A DNA stretch of 64,000 bases from assembly GCA_947846985.1 (NCBI GenBank), contig CANTUZ010000002.1:16879587-16943586 (forward strand), in the 5' to 3' direction. Shown one piece after another: positions 11,489-22,960 of this stretch. The stretch is from Fratercula arctica. Its lineage: Eukaryota > Chordata > Aves > Charadriiformes > Alcidae. The notes beneath the pieces were generated by a model. It did not search any database, was not told the origin of the DNA, and was given only the letters and a program-made list of their open reading frames with translations. The translations under genes were made by a program, and so were the position numbers. Each line of letters begins with the position of its first letter. Within the stretch, counting starts at the first letter, position 1.

Positions 11489-12615
11489 AGGTTCAATTTG
11501 ATTATCTGGCTATTCCATTTCACCTATATTTACAACCTGCCTGACCTCTGGGGGAAGGGGAGGACAGGCAGCCAATCATGCCGGAGACATTTCAAAAGGT
11601 CAAAGCAATACAGCGTTTACCACTATAATTCACAGGCTCTACAATTCGGAGACTGTGCTCTCGTGACAAAAATTGGCAGAAGAACATAGTTGATGTGAAA
11701 TATTTGTCCATTCCCACAGCAAACATGGAAAGTGGAGAATGTTTTAAGAATTCGCCCTTTCTCCTTTTGGCACATGGTGATGAGCAAGTGCATAAAAGCA
11801 GCACACGGGCAACGCCGCATTTTTTAAAAGTTACCTTGGCTGGTGCCAAAAGGTTTGTGTCGGAGTGGCCACCTGGGAGCTGCCCACCTCGTACGCAGCC
11901 TCAGCTCTGGTGTTAACACATTTACAGCCCTTCGGGGATGCTTTTGAGCGTGCTGCCGCCACTGGTCCCAGACGGTTGTTCCCCTCCGCACCTCGTCCCC
12001 GCCATCCCCGGTCAGCAGAGAGATCTCACTGTCCCTCCTACATCGCACCCGCGGCTTGGGGGGCTCAGGGGCAGAAAGACCTTTGCAAATTTTATTTAAG
12101 CTTGACATGCAGTCCTCCCATTCTGAAGTACAGGTTCACTACGGTCATAAACAACCACCACCCGTTCCAACTGGTTAAGCTAATAAAAATGTGTGATGAC
12201 TCCAAAGCATTGTTTTAAAAATCTTGTATGCTTAAAAGGCCCCAAAAGTCACGAGGGAAGAAAAGCAGCTTCAGGCTCATGCAAGCCAGTGCAGACAATA
12301 CCCAGTTCTGGTTTTTCCATCCCTCCCAAGCCCAGGTCCCAGGTCTGCGTGGCCACACAATCTTTAAATACTATTTAGACTTAAATCTCCACTGAAGTTA
12401 GGCTTGCCAGAGCTCCTGGGGCCAGAGGCGCTGTGAGTTGTAACAGTTTCATTTTAAAACTGACTGGTTTTTGTTTGTTTTAAAAAGAACACTTTGTATG
12501 ACATCTCCTGAGAACTCCCGTCTATCATCTTACATGTTATTGGATTAATACAGTAGACAGCAGAGTCTGAAGGGCAGCTGTAAGACCTACTTCTTAGCAT
12601 CTTTTATCTTTGCAG
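11489..12615. other. Non-coding stretch, no gene seen
   Basis: Unique sequence with frames up to about 117 codons (11865-12218, plus strand) that overlap minus-strand frames in a GC-rich part and show no domain. The last 40 bases form a modest pyrimidine-rich acceptor for the next candidate. Confidence 0.5.
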
Positions 12616-12666
12616 GGAAGATCTATTTGAAAGGCAGCCTAGCAGAGCAGACCTGCTTGAAATAAG
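12616..12666 (+). other. Candidate 51-nt exon, splice-flanked and open
   Basis: TTTTATCTTTGCAG (AG at 12614-12615) precedes the segment and AAG|GTACTG (GT at 12667-12668) follows it. The 51-base length is divisible by three, so inclusion would keep frame. Only one frame is open. It enters with one base, then reads EDLFERQPSRADLLEI, and leaves with two bases over; the other two frames contain stops. The peptide is protein-like and charged, but I cannot place it in a family. Its phase does not join the other plus-strand candidates at 29,827 or 55,558. It may be an exon of an unseen gene or a chance pseudoexon. Confidence 0.2.
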
Positions 12667-14172
12667 GTACTGCATCAGCTCCACGAGCCAGCACAGATCG
12701 GAAATATGAAGTGGTTCTTACATGGAGGCATTTCATTTAGATGCCGCATCAACTTCAAAAAGGATCACTTGAGACTCATGCTGCCCCTTCCCACGGCTGC
12801 CGCGAGCTCCTGGTCCTCTTCTTTGTCCCTAACAGAGGCCTCTGGTGACACCCTGCCACTGCGCAGAGCCGAGCAGATGAGGTTTCTGTCTGGGCCAGGG
12901 GCAAGCACTGCCTTGACTAGTGCTGCTTGGACTGTTTCATGCAGAAAATACTTTGTTCACACAGCACCCGCCGCTCCAGTCAGCAACACATGGCACCACC
13001 ACCTTCTGCCCAGTCTTAGCTGAGGTATTTGATGAGACACCAAAATAATAGCAGCTTGCAGGGAGGGGAAGAAGAGGAAATAAGACCTGTGTGCCGTTGA
13101 ATGTGATAAGCCAAAAGAGCAAGGAAGAAGAAAGGAGTGCGCCAGAGACACCGACCAGGCTTGTGAAGCATGTTCAAGTCCCACACACAGAGGCACCTTC
13201 CCTGCATCCCAGCTCAGCGTCACAGAAGGAGGTACCCAGCTTGGGCCAAGAAGCAGCTATCATCTGGTTGTTAGAAGGTGGTTGAAAGCATCTTCTGCTC
13301 ACACACAGGACTTAAAATGAGTTTTGCACCAGAGGAGGTAAATACTGGTTTAACGTCGCAGCACCTGGCACCAGCTGGGTGTGCTGCAGGACCAGGGAGT
13401 GGGACACGGTTAAGTGAGGTGCTTAGGGGTGTTTCATCCAAGCTCAACCATTGGCACAGGTTTGGGTCTTTTTCATACATGGAAAAGGCTGCAATTAGCC
13501 TTCATCTTTGGTTCATTTTTTTTTTTCCCCATCATCTTCTCATTTTTCCCCATCTTCTTCCATATCTTTTTCCTCACTCTTCATTTTGTGTTTCCCATCC
13601 TTCAGCAAGAATCACTCACCTCTCCCCACCCCTTTCCTGAAGCATCTCAGTATTTACAACTATAAACAGTTCAGGCTGTCCAAAATTCTTTAATACAAGA
13701 CCATTTTCCAGTGGATTATAAAACCATCAAAAGCTGAAAACTTTGGCAAGGGTTTACCATGTGGGATTTCTGCTCTGGTTTGTAATCTTTGAGAGAAGCC
13801 GTCACAAAAGCTGCCCAGAGAAGCCTCAGAAAGAGCTCAGGGGAAGACCCTGAGGTGACAGACCCTTTGTTAGGGAGCATTAGCACATCTATTGTTTGAG
13901 GCAGAAATTTAGAAACCTGCTGAGAGATCACCCTCATGTTAGTGATGGGCCTTTGCCGTCTTCACACAGCCTGACCAAATTTGGCCAATTTTTGAGTCTC
14001 TGAAAACTCTCAGACTGCACACGGGCAATAAACGCCGGCTGGAGTTTGTCAGCTAAAATATCTCTGCGCTGAATGTGCTCCAGCTGAGGGGCAGCGAGAA
14101 TCGCACGGAGCTTCCCACCCCTCCCCTCGTGGGGCACGAGCAGTGGGGAGCAAAGGCTGGGGTGCCAGCCCC
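12667..14172. other. Non-coding stretch with pyrimidine-rich patch
   Basis: Unique sequence. A T/C-rich low-complexity patch at about 13510-13605 ends in CCTTCAG, another acceptor-like site with no paired donor that I trust. Around 13965-14110 there is AT-rich sequence with CAAATTTGGCCAATTTTTGAG and GGGCAATAAACG words that could be regulatory. No gene is seen. Confidence 0.5.
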
Positions 14173-14196
14173 GGGAAGGGGGACCGCGGGCAGGGG
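14173..14196 (+). other. Canonical G-quadruplex motif
   Basis: The pattern is GGG (14173-14175), AA, GGGGG (14178-14182), ACCGC, GGG (14188-14190), CA, GGGG (14193-14196). All loops are 2-5 bases, meeting the usual G3+N1-7 rule on the plus strand. It sits in a small GC-rich patch in otherwise AT-rich DNA. Confidence 0.7.
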
Positions 14197-14928
14197 TGGC
14201 AGCGGTGCCAGGGAGGAGCACTGGGAGTGAAACTGTGTGCTCAGGAGCATCTTCATTTGTCAGTTGTGTTTGCTGGTGCCTGGGACGAATGGGTGATCGT
14301 ACAAAAGAGATATTACTGTGCAGTTAGTAAAACTGGATTTGTCAGTAAAGGACCAAATTAAAGTTGTTTTAGCAACCTTAATTCTCGAGTTCCTTTTCCT
14401 TTAGTGCTTGACAACCCTACCCAAAGCTGTGTGGACAGGCAAAATAAAGATTCCCGCTGTAACTGGGCCGCTAGAGAAGTTAATATTCACTGTATTTAAA
14501 GTATGCAAAAATTAAGGCTTCTGTGAGAAATACGCTCATGACATCAAAAATGTCAGAGGTGTGTCTCTATTGTTCGTCAAAATAATTGTTTAATTATTTA
14601 TAACTCCACACTGCCTTGCTGAGATTTACACACCTGTTCAAATAACAGAATTGCGTAAAAGCGCAAGATGATGCCTTTATAGAAAAAAGCTTGTGTAATT
14701 GGCATAACCTCATCTTGGCTGGGCTCTATCATAGATTGTCCATAATATTAAATTACAGGGAGAGAGAGTTAAAAGGAGATAAGGCCGGCAGGCTAAGGCT
14801 GGGGGTGGGGAATGCCCAGAAGGACGAGAGGCAGCATCTGCAGAAGTGAGCTTCTCCCTGCCAGCAGGCTGGAAACTGGGCTCAGCTAAAACCTTTGTAA
14901 AATTGAACCAAGGGGTAAAAATAGCAAG

Positions 14929-14930
<2 letters not shown>
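14197..14930. other. AT-rich non-coding stretch
   Basis: Low-GC unique sequence with homeodomain-type words, such as TAATTGTTTAATTATTTA at about 14582-14599. The span 14560-14760 is the most motif-dense part and could be regulatory. No frame of note is present. Confidence 0.5.

Positions 14931-14959
<29 letters not shown>
14931..14959 (+). repeat. Poly-A run (29 A)
   Basis: Uninterrupted A29 followed by GAAAACAAG. It is the longest homopolymer in the window. No recognisable retroposed sequence lies upstream and no flanking direct repeat is apparent. Confidence 0.9.
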
Positions 14960-14961
<2 letters not shown>

Positions 14962-15235
14962 AAACAAGAATACCCACACCAGGAAACGAATGTATCTCCA
15001 AGGCAGGATGAGAGAGTAACTCAGGAAATGTTTCTGCAGATAAGACAGAAAAACCCAACCCCTCCACCCTGACCCATGCACTGATCACGGCAGGATCGCA
15101 TTTACCCTGCCATCAGCCACCGTGAAACAAAGCGAAGGAAGGGCGCTGTGTTGCTTTTACAGCAGAAATTGGCCTGCAAAAAAGGGTCAAAACGCACAAA
15201 ACTCTGCCAAAGGCATCCTCTGAAGTGCTGGGCAC
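14960..15235. other. Non-coding stretch, no gene seen
   Basis: Unique sequence of moderate GC leading into the CpG-rich patch. Nothing is recognised. Confidence 0.5.
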
Positions 15236-15341
15236 ACACGTGTTGAGCGGCGCCGGCGAGAGGCATCCGGGGAGCGGCTGGTTGAGGTGGAGCTGCAGCC
15301 TCCGGGTGCCAGGCGGCAGCCGGGAGCCGGCCGGGACAGGT
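15236..15341 (+). promoter_or_regulatory. Short CpG-rich patch ending in a donor-like site
   Basis: About a dozen CpG dinucleotides fall in roughly 105 bases within CpG-poor surroundings. The patch ends at GGGACAG|GTGAAG, with GT at 15340-15341, a good 5' splice site. A CpG-dense patch followed by a donor is the pattern of a small unmethylated first exon, for example of a long non-coding RNA. It is much shorter than a usual CpG island, so promoter activity is only an inference. Confidence 0.2.
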
Positions 15342-15969
15342 GAAGAAATACCCGAAAGCAACATGAAGAAATGTTATACAGTTAACACAAGGTTACTTAT
15401 AGAAAGCCTACACAGGAAAAAAATATCCTGTCATGCTTCTTGCTACCAAGCCTCCCTTCCTAATTTGTTTTTATTTAATTACAACAATGAGCAGAAGGAA
15501 AAGCTTTAAGAAGAAAGAGGAGGAACCTCTAACCCAGCACAGAGTCCTCTAGGCCGTTTACAGCCCTCCAAACAACTACAGCTACACAGCCTTGGCATTC
15601 CTGATCTTTTGCAACAAACTGGGCATTGAAACAAGATTTTCCATGTTTGCTTTCTTCAAGTTACAAAAATGTGAAGGAACAAAAAATTACAGGCTGCACC
15701 TAACCACACAGACACAGAGGGACATTCCTGAATGTCCGCCCTGTGTCTAACCCTGGGCTGGCACGTTTTAACTCGAGATGGAAACACCAGCCACACCGAT
15801 GGCCATCATGAAGCTTTCCTGCCACAGCTGTAACTCCAGCAGCAGGTCAGCGAAGAGCCATGGATGCATTACAGGAGCCCTGTGGTCCAAATGGGCAGTC
15901 AGTGCCACCATCCCTCAGACACACTGGCATTTAGGGTCCCTGGAGCATTGCCCTGCTGGAAACAGAGTC
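15342..15969. other. Non-coding stretch, no gene seen
   Basis: Unique sequence between the CpG patch and the first CR1 copy. No frame or repeat is recognised. Confidence 0.5.
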
Positions 15970-16765
15970 AGAGTCACACAGAATCAAAGCAGGGTTGAGG
16001 TTGGAAGGGACCTCTGGAGGCCACCTGGTCCACCCCCCTGCTCAAGCAGAGGCACCTAGAGCAGGCTGCCCAGGATGTCCAGATGGTTTTTGAATAACTC
16101 CAAGGATGGAGGCTTCACCACTTCCCTGGGCAACCTGTGGCAGTAGTCTGTCACCCTCACAGTGAAAAAGTGTTTCCTGATGTTCAGAGGGAACCTCCTG
16201 CATTTCAGTCTGTGCCCATTGCCTCTGGTCCTGCCGCTGGGCATCACTGAAAAGAGCCTGGCTCTGTCCTCTTTGCACCCTCCCCTCAGGTATTTCTGTA
16301 CATTGATAAGATGCCCCCTGAGCCTTCTCTTCTCCAGGCTGAACAGTCCCAGCTCTCTCAGTCTTTCCTCATGGGAGAGATGCTCCAGTCCCTTAATTAT
16401 CTTTGTGATCCTTCATTGGACTCTCTCCACTATGTCCATGTCTCTTTTGTACTGAGGAGTCTAGAACTGGACACAACACTCCAGATGTAGCCTCATGAGT
16501 GCTGAGTAGAGGAGAAGGATCACCTTTCTCAGCCTGCTGGCAATGCTTTGTCTTCTACAGACCAGGACCCCATTGCCTTCACCACAAGAGTGTGTTGCTG
16601 GCTCATGTTCAACTTGGTGATCACCAGGACACCCAGGTCCTTTTCTAACAAGCTGCTTTCCATCTGGACGGCCCCCAGCGCATACTGATACGTGGGGCTG
16701 TTCTTCCCCAGGTGTGGGATTTTGTACTTCTCCTTGTTGAACTTCATGACACCCCAGGCCTGAAC
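15970..16765 (-). mobile_element. CR1 LINE, 5'-truncated, minus orientation
   Basis: The plus strand begins near ACAGAATCAAAGCAGGGTTG and GGTTGGAAGGGACCTCTGGA, the reverse complement of the CR1 3' end. Familiar CR1 phrases follow to about 16765. Read on the minus strand, it encodes broken pieces of the C-terminus of the CR1 reverse-transcriptase ORF2. One stretch carries EKDLGVLV and LNMSQQ (about 16600-16650), and a later one carries LNIRKHFFTVRVT and HRLPREVV (about 16085-16185). The 5' end of the element is missing, as in most CR1 copies, and frame breaks show it is dead. CR1 copies by target-primed reverse transcription and leaves no poly-A tail. Boundaries are good to about 10-20 bases. 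Confidence 0.92.
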
Positions 16766-19700
16766 TGAACCCGTAGCCTTACATAACCTGACCTGAAGAC
16801 CTGAATCTGGCATTTCTCCTCTCCACCTGCTGCTCCTCGGAAACGTAATCTAGGAGGCTTGGTCTATACACAGTTCAGACCCTACAGAAAACACATCAGT
16901 GTTTGAAAGTCCCCTTTCTCACCAAGTAAGCACTTTGTGGTAGTATCAGTACTGCTGGTACCTCCCTCCTCTTTCCTCCAGCTTTGCCATCAGAGCACTC
17001 ATGCAGCATGGAGGAGCCCAGCGTTTATCTCCTTGCCTGGCTCAAAAAGCACCAGAGGCTCCCATGCCGTGGATGCTCTCCACTCACTAATCGTGATGGC
17101 CACAGATGCAGGGGCAATGCTTGTCCTCTAGCACAGGCCACACAGCCCAGCATCTCTGCTTGCTCCTTGTCCCTCCTCTAGATAACCATGGGGCTCTTCC
17201 TCTGGTGTTGGGGCATCTTGACAGGAGTACACAACCACACCACTGGCCTGGGATGGACAAGAGCTCAGGAGAGAAACAGAAATTCCAGGATGGGGGGAAT
17301 TATCATTCAAACCTCACTTCTTCAACTGGTGCTACTCCTAGCAGGAGCATGGCGCTGGAGCCATCCTGTCATCCTCTGACCAGCTCTGGAAAGAAAAGCT
17401 TTTTCTCTCAGTCCATCCTCTGCTGACTGCTTCAGGAAAAAGTCCAGGCAATGATCCCCCCGAATGTCAGGACCCATGGCTCTAAGCAGTACACCTCCTG
17501 GGTGCCAGGTCATGCATCCCCCCCTTGAATTATCCTTTGCTATGGGGACCACATGCCCATCATAGGGAAAGCAGAGCTGAACAAGGGCTTTACGTTACAG
17601 ATGGCTAGAGACCGGGTGCAACAACTTTTTGAGCACTTAGGCCTAAAGTTCTTGCAAAGAAGCAGCAGCAGAAGAGAATAAACCCCAACCTGACAGGGTT
17701 TCCTCGGTGGCTGGCAGGCAGTGGGTTTCCAGCCTCCTCCCTTCCCATCATAGGTTTATTGACTACTGGAATCGTGGCTGTACCCACTGCCAAAACAAAA
17801 TGAACATTCGTGCCCAAATTGTTAACAGATGTTGGGAACAGCTCAGAAAATACATAAAGCCCTAAATTGGTCTTTCACTGAGAGATTAATATTATAATGT
17901 CATCCTGGCGCAGTGCCGCTCACGGTAATCTGCCAAGCCAAAGAAAGTAATTAACAAAGTTAGGACTGTGCTGTAAGTCCAAATAAGGGAAGAGGAAAAT
18001 GGAAGTTTATCTTAAGCTATCCTTAGCTCACCTTACTGTGTCTAGACGTGGCAGGTTGTCAGCGAACTGTCTAAGCGCCTTGGGAGTGGGTATGCAGCAG
18101 ACCAAGTTCTTCAGCTCCCAGCCGAGCAAGACGTGACCGGTGCCTGCAGACAGGAGCTCACTGGGAACCTCGGCAAAGCACAGTCGGACTTTAAGCCTGC
18201 ATTTTTCAGTCTTCTGACGTATCGAGGCACAGGGTGAATTTGGAAACAAAACCAACATAACAAGTCTTATGCAGAAAGGTGTGAGACTTTTGCTGCTCTC
18301 TCACTGCCTCTTCTGGCGTTTCGGAAGGTTCTGAAGAATGTCTTGCTAGAGAGACCTCCACAGAGCATCCTGCCTCCTGTTAGATGTTTTATAAAAGGAA
18401 GACAGTTAATTGTCAGCATAAGGGCAATACAAACCCCATGAAATTTTGCATTGTCTATGATCTAACACTGCAAATCTCCTACACGTACACAAAAACCACC
18501 CTCAAGGAAGGAAGATCACATTGGGCGAGAGGGGGAAAGATGGGTTGTGGATCCAACAATTTTGGTAGGAAACAAACACATGCAAAGAAAAGGGCTACTA
18601 ACACTGAACCATTCACCCTACTGCTTAGCTAAGAAGAGTTTAGTCTTATCCTGTGTTCTGGTGCTCTTTGAAACTACATTGGTGCAAAAAAAATTTGCTT
18701 GAGACACTGGGTTTTAAAGAAAGGCTTTGACATGTTTTGCCTTAGAAATTAATACCTAAGATGCAGCAAGAGAAGGAGATCAAGGTGGGCAAGTGTTGTT
18801 TACAAAGAAGGAAAAAGGCAAAAGCCAAATGGAGCTGGGAAGGGTCAATAAGTGTGAGTGGAGAAGGAAGCAGACTGTAGCAATTACATCATCATTTTGC
18901 TCTTATGCCGATACTGTATTTTGAAAACACAGTGCTTTTCTGTTCCCTGCGGCATAACCCACAAAGTCGCAGACTTGCTGTGCCAAAAACCTTCAAGTTA
19001 GCATGCTGTATATTTATATCATTAAAGAAATAAGAGGCCACTCCATTCATGGTATTTAAGTCTGTATATTTCAAGATCTAAATAGGTTTTGAGTGACAAG
19101 GCTTAGTAAGGTTATTCCATAATTACCTACATGAAATTCCTCTAAAGCTTCTGAATGACTGACTGGCTGCTGCTGCAGGCACACACTGGCATAGCAAGAC
19201 CACTCAGCACAGCAAATTCACCCTCCTGCAAGTACCCGTATTTGCACGTATCCTTACGCTCACCCCATCCCTACCTGAGATCAAAGATGCCGCCATGTCC
19301 TGGTTCACAGTACGGCAGGAGCTGAAACTGGAAGTGACATGTTTAGATAGTGGTCATTTAGCACTAGCACTGGCTTCATGAGTTTCCACTCCCCTTGACA
19401 TTAAACAGGTGTTAAACAGTAGGCAACTTTATAAGTTTCTTTTTACTGGAAACTGTCTTGAAAGCAACAAAAACCTCACAGAGGAGGTTTTGTGAAATGT
19501 CAGAAGGAAACATCTGTTATTCAAAAACCTAATAGGAGGAAAGCACTCCGGTTAGAAATTTCTCTTTTGCACATTTTTCCCATGCTGGGAAGTGCTCCTC
19601 TGGGACTCTCACTCTTGCCTGCTTCCAGCTTTGCCGGTAGAAGGTTTGCTTGCGGTAGGATGAGAGCTGCTGGTGACTCAGCTGGCATCCAAGCCACCAG

Positions 19701-21401
19701 AGAGCAGCCGGCGTGAGGCAGCTCAGCATCGCACAACCCTTTCCAGGCACACGAGGCCATACAACAGCTTAGCACCCTTTTTGCCTCTTTAATTTGTTGC
19801 GCTTCCAGCAAACCCTGACTTTTAAGCACTGCTGGCGTTCATCAAATTGTGTTACTTAGCAGAAAAAAAGATGATTTCAGGGCCTGTCCTTTAACTGAAG
19901 TTTACTGAGGACATCAAAGAGGACTCCAGGGAATAACAGGTAGGAATGAATGATGAGCGCTTACAATATAGACAGATTCATCATATTTCTGCTCTCAGCA
20001 TCTACTATTGACCATCAGCCATAGACAACTCAGACAGGGATTATCATAAGGGATAAATCTGAGATGGCTCCTGAAAAGCTGACGTTTCAGTTGCTGGGGC
20101 AGCCCTGGCTGCTCTGCTGGGGCTCAGGGAGGGAAAACGACACTTTCCAGAGCATCATGCAACTGGTGTTTCAGCCTCCCCTGACGTCCTCTCCTTTGCT
20201 GCCCCAACCTCAGGCACAAGGATGCTGTGGGTCCCCAGTTTCTCACAACCTCAGAAACTCTTGATAAGAGCAGTTCAGTGGTGATGCAGTCAGTCCTAGA
20301 GAGAGCAAAGGGGTTGCTTTTCTATCTAGACGTGGGGCTTAGGGTATGACCTGAGTCTGATGACACCTCGATATTATTCATATGCAAAACCAGGAGATCT
20401 GAAGTAGATCAGCAAGACAAGACACACTCATATTCTTGTTTCTACAGTCATTTCTTTATTCTTCAACTCAGCCTGAGAGCAACAGGGGCTGGTATGCTCC
20501 CATGTAAGGGGAGAGAGGTTACCAAGAGGAACCACAAAGTTTTTCCTCTCTGTCCCATGAGCAGGTGATGGCCAAAGCAGAAAACAAAGCTGGTCCTGGG
20601 GGACACTTCTTAGCTCCATTCAGTTTAGGGCAAACTCTCAGAGCCAAGGACACTGTTTGTTTACTGTTGCATTGTCAGCTTTAAACTGCTCAGTGTGACT
20701 GTTTTGGGTAGAATACAGAGCTTTTGTTTCACTCCTCCGCTGTCTTTTGCTCCTGCATGTACTGGTTTATTGGATTAAAACACAGAGATTAAGGGGATAA
20801 GCTAATCAACAAACAGGCATCGAACTCGGCAAGGCTGGAGCAGATGGCGGTGCAGTGCTTACTGCCAGCTCAGCCTCGACACCTGGGACCATCAGTCCTC
20901 CCAGTGCACGCCACTGTCAGTGTAGAGATGGGTTTGCCTTAGCCATCACTGGGGCATCATATCCATGGGTGAGCATCACTGCATGGACCCAGATGAGAAG
21001 TCACATCCACATCCTGTTCCCCTGGACTCACCTTCTTCTAGGTTTGCGTGGGCCCGTTTGGTCTGTGTCTGCACCTGCGCTGAGATCTCCTGGCATAATT
21101 TTAGACCCTGACCAAGTACTTGCAATATCTGTCCTGGCAAAAGCCTCAGGCGAACCCAGCCCAGGGCCTGTGACACCAAAACCTATAAATAGGACATGCA
21201 GGCATTTATCAGTCACACATTTTCATGGGGCCCTATTTAGCCAAGAACAGATGACTGGCACAGGATGGAGCTTATGTATGAGGCAAACCCTTACCAGGCA
21301 TCCCTGCACTAACTTACTCAGGCATGAAGACCATGTGGGCTACTGGCAGGATCAGGGGTGCTGGCTGACACTCTTTTTTACCACCTCCCAACCTTTAAAC
21401 A
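16766..21401. other. Long non-coding stretch, no gene seen
   Basis: Unique sequence of varying GC. Many frames of 60-106 codons, and one of 221 codons at 20855-21520 (plus), overlap frames on the other strand and show no domain. A more AT-rich part at 17840-17960 contains GAGATTAATATTATAATG and GTAATCTGCCAAGCCAAAG words and might be regulatory. No known repeat is seen. Confidence 0.5.
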
Positions 21402-21451
21402 CCCCTCTCCCACCTCCCCCCCCCACCCCCCAAAAAAAAAAAAAAAAAAAA
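21402..21451 (-). repeat. C-tract plus A20 run; minus-strand G-quadruplex motif
   Basis: C runs at 21402-21405, 21409-21411, 21416-21424 and 21426-21431 are separated by 3, 4 and 1 bases. This makes a canonical G-quadruplex motif on the minus strand. An uninterrupted A20 at 21432-21451 follows directly. The strand asymmetry, C-rich then A-rich, is striking. Origin is unknown. Confidence 0.8.
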
Positions 21452-22839
21452 CAACCACCAAACCGAAACCCCAACTTGTTTTTTTTGGTAAGGGAAAGGG
21501 TGACACACATATACACATAGGCACTTTCTTGTCCAGGCATGGGTTCAGTCAGATGCAGTCTCTTTGCTTTATTGTCTGAGTAATCTCTGGAGACACCATA
21601 CTTGAATTGTCTCAGCTCTTCTCATGGGCTGTTTGTTGCTGTGTTACATCCCCACGGTGTTTGCTGTAAGCTAGGCTCCTAAAAGGCTTAGCATGAAGTG
21701 CCTTTTAAGAAAGTTATTTGACATTCATCTGCTGCTCAGTTCCAGGGAACGTTACCTTGAGTAGGCTGTAAAGTTATGATGTAAATACATGTAGCTTTAC
21801 ATTACAGAGCTAACTCAGCTCTGTATGGGGACCCACCACTGAGCCTGCAGGAAAACCCAGCAAACGCCTCTGCAACCCTCCTGCAAAGCGCCCTGTCCTC
21901 CCCGGCAGAAGCAAGACTGCTATTTTGGCAGACTGTCAAACCCCATTCCTCACACTCCACAGACAGTGCAGTGCCACAGCCACCTCCTTGCTGCAAGATG
22001 CAGCATCTCAGCCGTCCTGACTACCTTTTCACGTGGCCATTGCAGTCACCCCCTCCTCCCCTCCCCATCACCTGCTCCTTCACAGTCGTATTTCCCACGT
22101 CATCCCCCGAACCGCTATGCTTAATGATGCCGTTGCACGTCCATCCATAATCTGTCCATGCGCTGGTCATAAAAGAAGCACTTCTGATGCACAGCCATTA
22201 GCACACAAGGCAGGCAGTAGCCCCAAGCACAGTGGATTAACTTCATGAGTTACAAAATAAGAATAACCATCCCATTTTCATTATTCTTCTAAAAATTCAG
22301 AGTAGAGCAGGAAACCTGCCCTCCATAATTGCCTTCTCCTCCAAGGCAGAAATCATATGAAATAAAAAGGTGCCAGCTTCTCACACAAAGGCACACTTTT
22401 AACCTCCTATGAACACATTAAGGTGATGCAATTGCCCATATTTTATCTGCAAATGTTGGACTGGGATGAGACCGTACAGGCTGACCCAGCTGAGTACGGG
22501 TTCTAAAAGCAAATAATTTGTCCTGAAACGCTATTTCAGAACATGTTCCTCTTAGAAATGTGGCCAAACAAAGATTCTAGGTGCACCACTGGACAACTGC
22601 TTCAACTCTAAGGGAAGTCAAGACTGCACTTTCCAGAGCCACAGCCACTGACTGCGCCACAAACTTAGAAACCCCAGCCCATTCCTACCTGTGCTGTGCC
22701 AGCCACTTTCTCCAGCCTCTGCCCCATTTTTCTCCTATCAATTGCCTTGATTTTGTGGACTGAAACATACAGACACTTACTGCAGGATCCTTTTCCCCTA
22801 CAAAAACCTCAAGCCTTGGGTGAAGTCACAGGCTTTGTG
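21452..22839. other. Non-coding stretch, no gene seen
   Basis: Unique sequence with only short chance frames. A T8 run at 21479-21486 lies just right of the A20 run. No repeat is recognised. Confidence 0.5.
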
Positions 22840-22960
22840 TGAATGGCTTAACCTTCACTAATTAGGAGCCCTCTTTTTAAGGATATATTTTTTAGGCTAT
22901 ACTGACATCTGCAGGTGCACCATAATGGATTTTGGAAATTAGACATGCTATGGTTGAAAA
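22840..22960. promoter_or_regulatory. Candidate regulatory block with palindromic homeodomain site
   Basis: CTAATTAG at 22858-22865 is a perfect palindromic homeodomain (LIM/paired-class) site. AT-rich sequence and an E-box CAGGTG at 22912-22917 follow. Regulatory role is inferred from the motifs only. Confidence 0.2.

Noticed and set aside
13510..13605. Pyrimidine tract with AG as a splice acceptor
   Set aside because: No paired donor with an open segment was found downstream. It is more simply low-complexity sequence.
14931..14959. Poly-A runs (also 10283, 21432, 26702) as retrogene or SINE tails
   Set aside because: No SINE or spliced-gene body adjoins any of them and I find no target-site duplications. 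CR1 elements do not end in poly-A.
20855..21520. 221-codon plus-strand open frame
   Set aside because: It ends by reading through the C-tract and A20 run as poly-Pro and poly-Lys. The peptide has no domain, and minus-strand frames overlap it.
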